Below, piece after piece: positions 1-4,814 of a stretch of DNA of 5,489 nt (position 1 is the stretch's first letter; each line of letters opens with the position of its first letter). The DNA lies in the NCBI GenBank assembly GCA_030146905.1, contig JASLAV010000582.1, forward strand, positions 1-5,489. The letters are read 5' to 3'. Made by a program: the position numbers and the translations under genes. The notes below the pieces were generated by a model. It saw only the letters and a list, made by a program, of their open reading frames with translations. It ran no database searches and was not told the origin of the DNA. Source of the DNA: Lentzea sp. (GTDB taxonomy: Bacteria > Actinomycetota > Actinomycetes > Mycobacteriales > Pseudonocardiaceae).

Positions 1-572
1 AGCGCGTACCAGGAACCGGGGCGCAGGCGGGCGGGCACCAGGAAGTCGCGCGCGCCCTCCGGCGTGCTGCGGGTCAGCGTCGGCGTCTCGACCTCGACGA
101 ACTTCTCGCCGTGCAGCACCTCGCGGGCGATGCGGCTGACCTCGCTGCGCAGCCGGATGGCCTTGGCGGGGCCGCTGCGGCGCAGGTCGAGGTAGCGGTG
201 CCGCAGACGGGCCTCCTCGCCGATCTCGCCTTCGCTCTCGACCTGGAACGGCAGCGGCGCGGCCTCGTTGAGCACCTCGAGGTCGCTCACGTAGACCTCG
301 ATGGCGCCGGTGGCGAGGTCGGGGTTGTCGCTGCCCTCCGGGCGCTTGCTCACGTCGCCGGTGACCTTGATGACGTACTCGGAGCGCAGCCGGTGCGCGC
401 GCTCGGCCATCTCGCCTTCGCGGAACACGACCTGGGCCACACCGGACGCGTCGCGCAGGTCGATGAAGATGACACCGCCGTGATCCCGCCGGCGGGCGAC
501 CCACCCGGTGAGGGTGACGGACTGCCCGGCGTGCTCGGCCCGGAGTGACCCGGCCTCGTGCGTGCGCAACAC
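1..572 (-). CDS. aspS: Aspartyl-tRNA synthetase, N-terminal part (runs off left edge)
   Basis: Cytoplasmic class II synthetase that charges tRNA with aspartate. The visible 190 codons, about a third of a usual ~590-residue bacterial AspRS, start [20 protein letters not shown]. An OB-fold anticodon-binding domain spans roughly residues 15-105, with [19 protein letters not shown] at 23-41. Class II motif 1 follows around residues 140-166, including FVEVETPTL at 158-166, and then the bacterial AspRS signature [14 protein letters not shown] at 169-182. Motifs 2 and 3 and the bacterial insertion domain lie outside the window, so discriminating and non-discriminating enzymes cannot be told apart. 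The GTG start is chosen because AAGGAG (581-586) lies 8 bases upstream and MLRTHEAG is the N-terminus I expect for actinobacterial AspRS. It is divergent from the membrane protein at 691. Housekeeping gene, intact as far as seen. Confidence 0.96.
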   Translation of the reverse strand, partial: MLRTHEAGSLRAEHAGQSVTLTGWVARRRDHGGVIFIDLRDASGVAQVVFREGEMAERAHRLRSEYVIKVTGDVSKRPEGSDNPDLATGAIEVYVSDLEVLNEAAPLPFQVESEGEIGEEARLRHRYLDLRRSGPAKAIRLRSEVSRIAREVLHGEKFVEVETPTLTRSTPEGARDFLVPARLRPGSWYA

Positions 573-583
573 GGTGGTGGCTC

Positions 584-612
584 CTTGTAGACGAAGTAAG
601 CTTTGCCGTCAA
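584..612 (-). promoter_or_regulatory. Candidate housekeeping promoter for aspS, -10 overlapping the SD
   Basis: On the minus strand TTGACG (612-607) is followed after 17 bases by TACAAG (589-584), a fair match to the primary sigma consensus (5/6 and 4/6). The -10 overlaps the Shine-Dalgarno AAGGAG (586-581). A start 6-7 bases downstream would leave a leader of only about 5 bases without the SD. Either this is a secondary, near-leaderless promoter or the match is chance. No better alternative was seen in the 118-base divergent gap 573-690. Confidence 0.3.
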
Positions 613-660
613 GGCTAGCCGGAGCCACCGACACATTTTCACGCAGGGCTTTCTCCCACC

Positions 661-685
661 GGAACGATCTCCGTTGGCCAGCGTT
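661..685 (+). promoter_or_regulatory. Candidate ECF-sigma promoter for the small membrane protein
   Basis: GGAAC (661-665), a 16-base spacer and CGTT (682-685) match the GGAAC-N16/17-CGTT type used by stress ECF sigma factors of the SigE group. The oxidative-stress SigR/SigH pattern (GGAAT-N18-GTT) is close but fits less well. The ATG at 691 lies 6 bases after the -10 element, where transcription would start, so the mRNA may be leaderless. This would explain why no Shine-Dalgarno precedes 691. The match is by eye only. Confidence 0.45.
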
Positions 686-690
686 CGCCC

Positions 691-978
691 ATGCGGATCG
701 CGATAGCCCTGATCGGCATGATGGTGATGTTCGCGGTGGCCGTCGGCGTGCTGTTCATCGGGATCCTCGGCTACGTCCCCGTCAGCACGTGCGGGGGCAT
801 GTGCCTCGCCCCGTTGATGATGACCACGGTCGGCACGGTCGTGATCGGACTCGCGGCCACCTTCGCCACGTGGTTCCGCGCACTGCGGGAGCCCCGCGCC
901 CAGTGGCCGTTCGCCGGTGCCGCGCTGATGATCGGCTTCTACGTCCTGTCACTCCTGGTCGCGGACCAGGTCCTCTGA
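691..978 (+). CDS. Small three-helix membrane protein, function unknown
   Basis: A 95-residue protein I do not recognise. Three hydrophobic stretches look like membrane helices: about residues 3-27, 38-61 and 73-91. The basic loop RALREPR (63-69) between helices 2 and 3 suggests, by the positive-inside rule, a cytoplasmic N-terminus and an outside loop between helices 1 and 2. That outer loop carries two cysteines, C34 and C38 (STCGGMC), which could form a disulfide. G/C at nearly every third codon position supports real coding. There is no Shine-Dalgarno before the ATG, while an ECF-like promoter ends 6 bases upstream, so a leaderless transcript is likely. A second in-frame ATG at 718 also lacks a ribosome site and would cut into helix 1. 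The gene is divergent from aspS and convergent with the protease genes; a link to either is not shown. Confidence 0.8.
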   Translation: MRIAIALIGMMVMFAVAVGVLFIGILGYVPVSTCGGMCLAPLMMTTVGTVVIGLAATFATWFRALREPRAQWPFAGAALMIGFYVLSLLVADQVL

Positions 979-992
979 CACCGCACGGCGAA

Positions 993-1021
993 AAGGCCGC
1001 GACCTCCTGGGTCGCGGCCTT
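993..1021. terminator. Bidirectional intrinsic terminator between convergent genes
   Basis: A perfect 12-bp stem (AAGGCCGCGACC 993-1004 with its complement 1010-1021) closes a 5-base loop. It lies 14 bases after the plus-strand membrane gene and 16 bases after the minus-strand protease. Read on the minus strand the stem runs into TTTT (994-991), the usual U-tract, so it should end the protease transcript. On the plus strand it is followed only by CTCAC and would be weaker. Confidence 0.85.
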
Positions 1022-1037
1022 CTCACAGCCGGCTGGC

Positions 1038-2207
1038 TCACGCGGACGGCGCGAGGTACAGCAGGCGGTTCGGCGAGCCGGAACCCGGGTTCGTCACCTT
1101 CGACGGCGTCGACTGCGCGACCAGGTACGAGGCGACCTGGGCGGGCGTCGCCCCGCTGTTCGTCGACAGGTAACGGGCGGCGGCACCCGCGACGTGCGGG
1201 GTGGCCATCGACGTGCCGGAGATCGTGCTGGTGGCCGAGTCCGAGGTGTGCCACGACGAGGTGATGTCGCGGCCGGGGGCGAAGATGTCCAGCACCGACC
1301 CGTAGTTCGAGAACGACGAGCGCGCGTCGTTGCGGTCGGTGGAGCCGACCGTGATCGCCTCGGTCACGCGGGCCGGCGAGAAGCCGGACGCGTTGGCGTT
1401 CGAGTTGCCGGCCGCGACCGCGAAGGTCACGCCCTTGGCGACGGCGTTGCGCACGGCGGTGTCGAGCGTGGCGTTGGCACCGCCACCGAGCGACAGGTTC
1501 GCCACGGCGGGCTTGACGGCGTTGTTGCCGACCCAGTCGATGCCGGCGGCGACACCGGCGAGGGTGCCGGAGCCGTTGTTGTCGAGCACGCGGACGGCGA
1601 CGACCCTCGCGGCCTTCGCGACGCCGTACTGCGAGCCCGCGATGGTGCCGGCGACGTGCGTGCCGTGGCCGTTGCCGTCCTGCGCGACGGCGTCGTTGTC
1701 CACGAAGTCACGGCCGTTGGAGGCGCGGCCGCCGAACGTGGAGTGGCTGATGCGCACACCGGTGTCGATGACGTAGGCGGTGACGCCGGCGCCGGTCGAG
1801 GTGTAGCTGTAGGACGAGTTGAGCGGCAGGTCGCGCTGGTCGATGCGGTCGAGACCCCACGACGGCGGGTTCGTCTGCGTGGCCTGCGTGCGCACGACCT
1901 GGTCGGCCTCGACGAAATCGACGGACGGGTCCGCGGCGAGGCGCTTGGCCTGCTTCTCCGTCAGCTTCACGTTGAAGCCGCCGAAGCTGGTGTAGTCCCG
2001 CTCCACCTTCGCACCGAACCGGGAAGCCAGGGCGTGCGAGTTGCCCTTGCCCTCCTTCAGCTTCACGATGAAGCTGCCGGAGATCTTCTCGGGTGCGTCG
2101 AGGGACAGCACCTCGCCCTCGGCGGCGGAGGCGTTGGGAACCATCAGAACCGACAGGGCGAGGCTCGCCACGCCGGCGCCGGCGAGGAACCGGATCTTTC
2201 GCGTCAT
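1038..2207 (-). CDS. Secreted S8 subtilisin-like serine protease (SubC, third in array)
   Basis: Extracellular serine endopeptidase of the proteinase K/aqualysin type, 389 residues. A signal peptide (MTRKIRFLAGAG...NASA, cut near residue 28) precedes an I9 propeptide with GSFIVKLKEG from about 44 to 107; the catalytic domain starts near 109 ([16 protein letters not shown]). Triad: Asp148 in VIDTGVR, His181 in GHGTHVAG, Ser333 in SGTSMATPHVAG; oxyanion-hole Asn268 in VAAGNSN. It ends in RLLYLAPSA with no extra C-terminal domain and contains no cysteine. I start at 2207 rather than the in-frame ATG at 2216 because GGA sits 9 bases before 2207 but touches 2216. In addition the leader element CCCTGCAACG then lies at the same distance from the start as in the two paralogues. 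Last of three tandem genes, 120 bases after SubB, followed by a terminator. Expected to be active after propeptide removal; substrate unknown. Confidence 0.95.
   Translation of the reverse strand: MTRKIRFLAGAGVASLALSVLMVPNASAAEGEVLSLDAPEKISGSFIVKLKEGKGNSHALASRFGAKVERDYTSFGGFNVKLTEKQAKRLAADPSVDFVEADQVVRTQATQTNPPSWGLDRIDQRDLPLNSSYSYTSTGAGVTAYVIDTGVRISHSTFGGRASNGRDFVDNDAVAQDGNGHGTHVAGTIAGSQYGVAKAARVVAVRVLDNNGSGTLAGVAAGIDWVGNNAVKPAVANLSLGGGANATLDTAVRNAVAKGVTFAVAAGNSNANASGFSPARVTEAITVGSTDRNDARSSFSNYGSVLDIFAPGRDITSSWHTSDSATSTISGTSMATPHVAGAAARYLSTNSGATPAQVASYLVAQSTPSKVTNPGSGSPNRLLYLAPSA
1648..1690. repeat. 43-base exact direct repeat, copy in SubC (partner 4085-4127)
   Basis: By eye these 43 bases are identical to 4085-4127 in SubA. 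After one mismatch, 18 more bases match (1692-1709 with 4129-4146). It encodes the His-loop region [13 protein letters not shown]. Part reflects protein conservation, but the synonymous positions agree as well. SubB shows only about 20 contiguous matching bases here. Confidence 0.75.
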
Positions 2208-2222
2208 GATGCGCATTCCGTT

Positions 2223-2232
2223 CGTTGCAGGG
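2223..2232 (-). promoter_or_regulatory. Shared protease leader element, SubC copy
   Basis: CCCTGCAACG on the minus strand, beginning 25 bases before the ATG at 2207 and followed by AACGGA. The same 10 bases occur before SubB and, with one change, before SubA at 25 and 24 bases. It may be a remnant of the duplicated leader, a regulator or RNA-binding site, or part of an extended translation initiation region. Function unknown. Confidence 0.6.
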
Positions 2233-2248
2233 GGAACGATGCGCTTTC

Positions 2249-2272
2249 GACGCTATGGATGGATCCGGTTCC
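2249..2272 (-). promoter_or_regulatory. Weak candidate promoter for SubC (ECF-like)
   Basis: On the minus strand GGAAC (2272-2268) and CGTC (2252-2249) are separated by 15 bases, one short of the usual ECF spacing. A start near 2242 would give a leader of about 35 bases containing the shared element. The SubB-SubC gap (2208-2327) is also less GC-rich near 2285-2330 and has a poor sigma-70-like pair, TTGTGA-N19-TACAAC, overlapping the SubB stop. No terminator-like hairpin was seen in this gap, so readthrough from SubB is equally possible. Confidence 0.2.
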
Positions 2273-2327
2273 TGCCAAGGGTGTCCTAGTGGTTAAGACG
2301 CGGTTGTATTGCCCAACAATTGACGCT

Positions 2328-3401
2328 TCACAAAGATGGCGGCCAGTGGAGGATACGAGTGACGGGTGGTGTCCCGACGGTGCCCGTGGTAACCAGCGCG
2401 TGTTCCACCTGCGCGGGCGTCGCGGTGCGGTTGAGCTCCAGGTAGCGCGCCGCCACACCGGCCGCGTGCGGTGCGGCCATCGAGGACCCGCTGAGCGTCG
2501 CGGTGGCCGTGTCGCCGGTGTTCCACGCGGACGGGATGCCGACACCGGGGGCCCAGATGTCCACCAGCGGCCCGAAGTTCGACGACGAGGACTTGGTGTC
2601 GTTCTGCGTCAACGCACCCGCGCAGATCGCCTGCGAGACCCGTTGCGGTGACGAGTTGCCGGGGTCGGTGTTGCCACCGCCGGCCGCGACCGAGTAGGAG
2701 ACACCGGAGTCGATCGACTTCTTGACCGCGGCGTCGAGCGCCGTGGAAGCACCGCCTCCCAACGACATGTTCGCCACCGCCGGCCTGATCGCGTTGCGCG
2801 TCACCCAGTCCACGCCCGCGATCACACCGGAGATCGTGCCGCTGCCGGACCCGTTCAGCACCCGCACGCCCCACACGGTCGCGTCCTTGGCCACGCCGTG
2901 CTCGGTGCCCGCGGCGATGCCGGCGACGTGCGTGCCGTGACCGTTGTCGTCCTGGGCGACCGCGTCGTTGTCGACGGTGTCCCACCCGTCGCGAGCGCGT
3001 CCGCCGAAGTCGGTGTGCGTCACGCGCAGGCCGGTGTCGATCACGTAGACGTTCACGCCACGACCGGTGGTGGTGTAGGAGTACCGGCGGTCCAACGGCA
3101 ACGCGCGCTGGTCGATCCGGTCCAGGCCCCACGGCGGGTCGAGCTGGGTGGCGTTGGCGTGCACGATCCCGTCACGCTCCACATGGGACACGGCCGGGTC
3201 CGCCCTCAGGCGCTTGACCTCCGAGGAGGTCAAGCGGGCGCTGAAACCGTTGAGCGCACTGGTGTACCGGTGCTCCACGGCACCGGAGAACGACGAGACG
3301 GCGCCGTCCTCGAGCACGACGATGTACGACGAGGTGGCCGCGGACGCGGGGGCGACCACGACCGCCGCTGCGAGTGCGGCGACTGCGGGCAGGGCTCTCA
3401 C
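2328..3401 (-). CDS. Secreted S8 subtilase with altered oxyanion hole (SubB, second in array)
   Basis: A 357-residue paralogue of its neighbours. Signal peptide [21 protein letters not shown] (1-21), a shortened I9 propeptide (about 24-82, SYIVVLEDG...VERDGIV), then the catalytic domain from about 84 ([15 protein letters not shown]). Asp122 (VIDTG), His155 (GHGTHVAG) and Ser307 ([12 protein letters not shown]) are present. The oxyanion-hole Asn of subtilases is Gly242: the segment reads [10 protein letters not shown] where both neighbours read VAAGNSN, with no gap in the alignment. Other conserved positions have drifted too: SSSSNFG for [16 protein letters not shown] for TVGSTDRND, and the region's only cysteine, C260. 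The frame is intact and third positions are GC-rich, so it is not an obvious pseudogene. The GTG start has AAGGA 9 bases upstream. It follows SubA by 73 bases across a terminator. Likely a slow protease or a protein with another role; activity unproven. Confidence 0.93.
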   Translation of the reverse strand: MRALPAVAALAAAVVVAPASAATSSYIVVLEDGAVSSFSGAVEHRYTSALNGFSARLTSSEVKRLRADPAVSHVERDGIVHANATQLDPPWGLDRIDQRALPLDRRYSYTTTGRGVNVYVIDTGLRVTHTDFGGRARDGWDTVDNDAVAQDDNGHGTHVAGIAAGTEHGVAKDATVWGVRVLNGSGSGTISGVIAGVDWVTRNAIRPAVANMSLGGGASTALDAAVKKSIDSGVSYSVAAGGGNTDPGNSSPQRVSQAICAGALTQNDTKSSSSNFGPLVDIWAPGVGIPSAWNTGDTATATLSGSSMAAPHAAGVAARYLELNRTATPAQVEHALVTTGTVGTPPVTRILHWPPSL

Positions 3402-3416
3402 GGGCAGGATTCCTTC

Positions 3417-3426
3417 CGTTGCAGGG
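3417..3426 (-). promoter_or_regulatory. Shared protease leader element, SubB copy
   Basis: CCCTGCAACG on the minus strand, beginning 25 bases before the GTG at 3401 and directly abutting the U-tract of the SubA terminator. The Shine-Dalgarno GGAAGGA follows at once. It is identical in these 10 bases to the SubC copy. Confidence 0.6.
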
Positions 3427-3460
3427 AAAAACGGCCCCGGCTCACGAGGAGCCGGGGCCG
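3427..3460 (-). terminator. Intrinsic terminator between SubA and SubB
   Basis: A perfect 12-bp GC-rich stem, CGGCCCCGGCTC (3432-3443) with GAGCCGGGGCCG (3449-3460), closes a 5-base loop. Read on the minus strand it is followed immediately by TTTTT (3431-3427). It begins 14 bases after the SubA stop and ends 25 bases before the SubB start. It should strongly reduce transcription from SubA into SubB and SubC, unless it is read through or controlled. Confidence 0.9.
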
Positions 3461-3474
3461 CACGTCAGGAGTGG

Positions 3475-4635
3475 TCAGCTGGTCGGCGGCCAGTGCAGGA
3501 GCCTGGTCGTCGTACCGGCACCGGGGTTGGTCACCTTGCCGTCGGTGGCGTTGGAGGTGATCGCGGAGGACACCTGCGCGGGCGTGTAGTTGAAGCCGCC
3601 CTGCAGGTAGCGGGCCACGACACCGGCGACGTGCGGCGCCGCCATCGAGGTGCCCGAGATGGTGTTCGTGGCCGTGTCACTGGTGTTCCACGCCGACGTG
3701 ATGCCGCTGCCGGGCGCGAACACGTCCACCACCGGGCCGTAGTTGGAGAACGAGGAGCGCGCGTCGGTGCGGTCGGTCGAACCGACCGTCAGCGCCGCCG
3801 CCACCCGCGCGGGCGAGGTGTTCGCCGCGTTGGTGTTGGAGTTGCCCGCCGCGACCGCGAACGAGACACCGCGCGTGATCGCGCCCTGCACGGCGTTGTC
3901 GAGCGAGGTGTTGGCGCCGCCGCCGAGCGACATGTTCGCCACGGCGGGCTTGACGTGGTTGGACGCCACCCAGTTGACGCCGGCGACGACACCGGCGATG
4001 GTGCCGGAGCCGGAGTTGTTCAGCACGCGGACCGCGACGATGTTCGCCTGCTTGGCCACGCCGTGCAGGGTGCCCGCGACGGTCCCGGCGACGTGCGTGC
4101 CGTGGCCGTTGCCGTCCTGCGCGACGGAGTCGTTGTCCACGAAGTCGTACCCGTTGCGGGCGCGGCCGCCGAAGTCGGTGTGCGTGACGCGGACACCGGT
4201 GTCGATGATGTAGGCGTTCACGCCGGAGCCGGTGCTGTTGTAGGTGTAGCGCTGGTCGAGCGGCAGGTTGCGCTGGTCGATCCGGTCGAGCCCCCACGAC
4301 GGCGGGTTGACCTGGGTCGCCTGGATGCTGACCACCTGGTCTCGTTCCACGTACTCGACCGAGGGGTCGGCGGCCAGTCTGCGCGCCTGCGCGTCGCTCA
4401 TCTTCACCGAGAAGCCCTGGAAGACCGCGTCGTACACGTGCACGACCTGGCCACCGAACCGCGAGCCGAGGCTGCGCGCGCCCGCGGTGGCGCCGCCGTC
4501 CTTGAGCTTCACGATGAAGCTGCCCGCGATGTTCTCGCCCGCGGAGGTGCGGATCTCGCCGGTGGCGGCGGTGGCCGGTGCCGCGAACGCGGCGATCATG
4601 ACCGCCGAGCCGATGAGGGTTGCCGTCTTGCGCAT
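3475..4635 (-). CDS. Secreted S8 subtilisin-like serine protease (SubA, first in array)
   Basis: Extracellular proteinase K-type endopeptidase, 386 residues. Signal peptide MRKTATLIGSAVMIAAFAAP plus ATA, cut near residue 23. I9 propeptide about 37-104 (GSFIVKLKDG...YVERDQVVS), acting as folding chaperone and inhibitor until cleaved. Catalytic domain from about 106 ([16 protein letters not shown]). Triad Asp145 (IIDTGVR), His178 (GHGTHVAG), Ser330 (SGTSMAAPHVAG); oxyanion Asn265 (VAAGNSN). No cysteine and no appended domain; it ends LLHWPPTS, shared with SubB's LHWPPSL, while KVTNPGxG before it is shared with SubC. ATG chosen for the AGGA site 7 bases upstream. First gene of the array, divergent from the regulator at 4815, and followed by its own terminator. 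All key residues are present, so an active secreted protease is expected; substrate unknown. Confidence 0.95.
   Translation of the reverse strand: MRKTATLIGSAVMIAAFAAPATAATGEIRTSAGENIAGSFIVKLKDGGATAGARSLGSRFGGQVVHVYDAVFQGFSVKMSDAQARRLAADPSVEYVERDQVVSIQATQVNPPSWGLDRIDQRNLPLDQRYTYNSTGSGVNAYIIDTGVRVTHTDFGGRARNGYDFVDNDSVAQDGNGHGTHVAGTVAGTLHGVAKQANIVAVRVLNNSGSGTIAGVVAGVNWVASNHVKPAVANMSLGGGANTSLDNAVQGAITRGVSFAVAAGNSNTNAANTSPARVAAALTVGSTDRTDARSSFSNYGPVVDVFAPGSGITSAWNTSDTATNTISGTSMAAPHVAGVVARYLQGGFNYTPAQVSSAITSNATDGKVTNPGAGTTTRLLHWPPTS
4085..4127. repeat. 43-base exact direct repeat, copy in SubA (partner 1648-1690)
   Basis: Identical over 43 bases to 1648-1690 in SubC and in the same orientation, covering the catalytic His loop. 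Recombination between the copies would remove about 2.4 kb including SubB and leave one in-frame SubA/SubC hybrid. Confidence 0.75.
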
Positions 4636-4649
4636 TTCGTCGTCCTGTT

Positions 4650-4659
4650 CGTCGCAGGG
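4650..4659 (-). promoter_or_regulatory. Shared protease leader element, SubA copy
   Basis: CCCTGCGACG on the minus strand, beginning 24 bases before the ATG at 4635 and one base different from the other two copies. It is followed by AACAGGA, which carries the Shine-Dalgarno. I could not identify a convincing -35/-10 pair for SubA upstream of it, although an AT-richer patch (TCTATTACG, minus strand, near 4692-4700) may hold one. Confidence 0.55.
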
Positions 4660-4720
4660 GATGCTCAGGAACCCGACCGGGCCATTCGCGGCGTAATAGA
4701 CCCGAGATCTGAACTTCCCG

Positions 4721-4742
4721 GGTTTTCCAGGAGGGCAAAACC
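4721..4742. promoter_or_regulatory. Inverted repeat in the SubA/regulator divergent region
   Basis: GGTTTT (4721-4726) and AAAACC (4737-4742) form 6-base arms with a 10-base spacer, 16 bases between arm starts. The AT-rich arms stand out in this GC-rich DNA. The layout suits a dimeric repressor operator more than a terminator, and it lies about 86 bases upstream of SubA and 73 upstream of the regulator. The role is inferred from position only. Confidence 0.35.
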
Positions 4743-4790
4743 GCCGATCGGCTGTACCGCGGTCCCTTTCCTGCCGATAGCCTTCCGATC
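4743..4790. promoter_or_regulatory. CCGAT repeats, possible operator upstream of the regulator
   Basis: A perfect 10-base palindrome GCCGATCGGC (4743-4752) is followed by GCCGAT (4773-4778) and TCCGAT (4784-4789). The CCGAT cores start at 4744, 4774 and 4785, spaced 30 and 11 bases, close to whole helical turns. A possible weak -10, TAGCCT (4778-4783), lies among them. The regulator encoded just downstream would be the simplest ligand; this is inference. Confidence 0.3.
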
Positions 4791-4794
4791 TTGA

Positions 4795-4810
4795 CTCCGT
4801 GAAACGGAGG
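4795..4810 (+). promoter_or_regulatory. Hairpin enclosing the regulator's Shine-Dalgarno
   Basis: CTCCGT (4795-4800), loop GAA, ACGGAG (4804-4809) form a 6-bp stem. The GGAGG ribosome site (4806-4810) for the ATG at 4815 is largely paired within it. If the mRNA starts upstream of 4795 the hairpin could limit translation; as DNA it could equally be a small operator. Confidence 0.35.
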
Positions 4811-4814
4811 GGTG

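Noticed and set aside
350..634. Minus-strand open frame starting with ATG at 634 over the aspS start
   Set aside because: It is out of frame with the clearly recognisable AspRS sequence and is Pro/Ser/Arg-rich. The GTG at 572 has its own good ribosome site.
2208..2216. ATG at 2216 as the SubC start
   Set aside because: GGA abuts this ATG with no proper spacing, and the shared leader element would be 16 bases from the start instead of 24-25. ATG at 2207 fits both criteria, although 2216 cannot be excluded.
603..2651. Long plus-strand open frame (682 codons)
   Set aside because: It lies mostly antisense to SubC and SubB, is rich in Arg/Gly/Ala/Val low-complexity runs, matches no family and overlaps the membrane gene. 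It is a by-product of high GC.
2328..3401. SubB as a pseudogene
   Set aside because: The frame is intact from signal peptide to stop, the triad is kept, it has a ribosome site and GC-rich third positions. Only specific active-site positions have changed.
3148..4794. Long plus-strand open frame (548 codons) antisense to SubA
   Set aside because: Composition is typical of a shadow frame (RGDRRGH-like runs), whereas the opposite strand encodes a complete subtilase with all catalytic motifs.
4791..4796. TTGACT as a -35 box for the regulator
   Set aside because: A matching -10 would fall at about 4814-4819, on the start codon, so it cannot drive the annotated gene.
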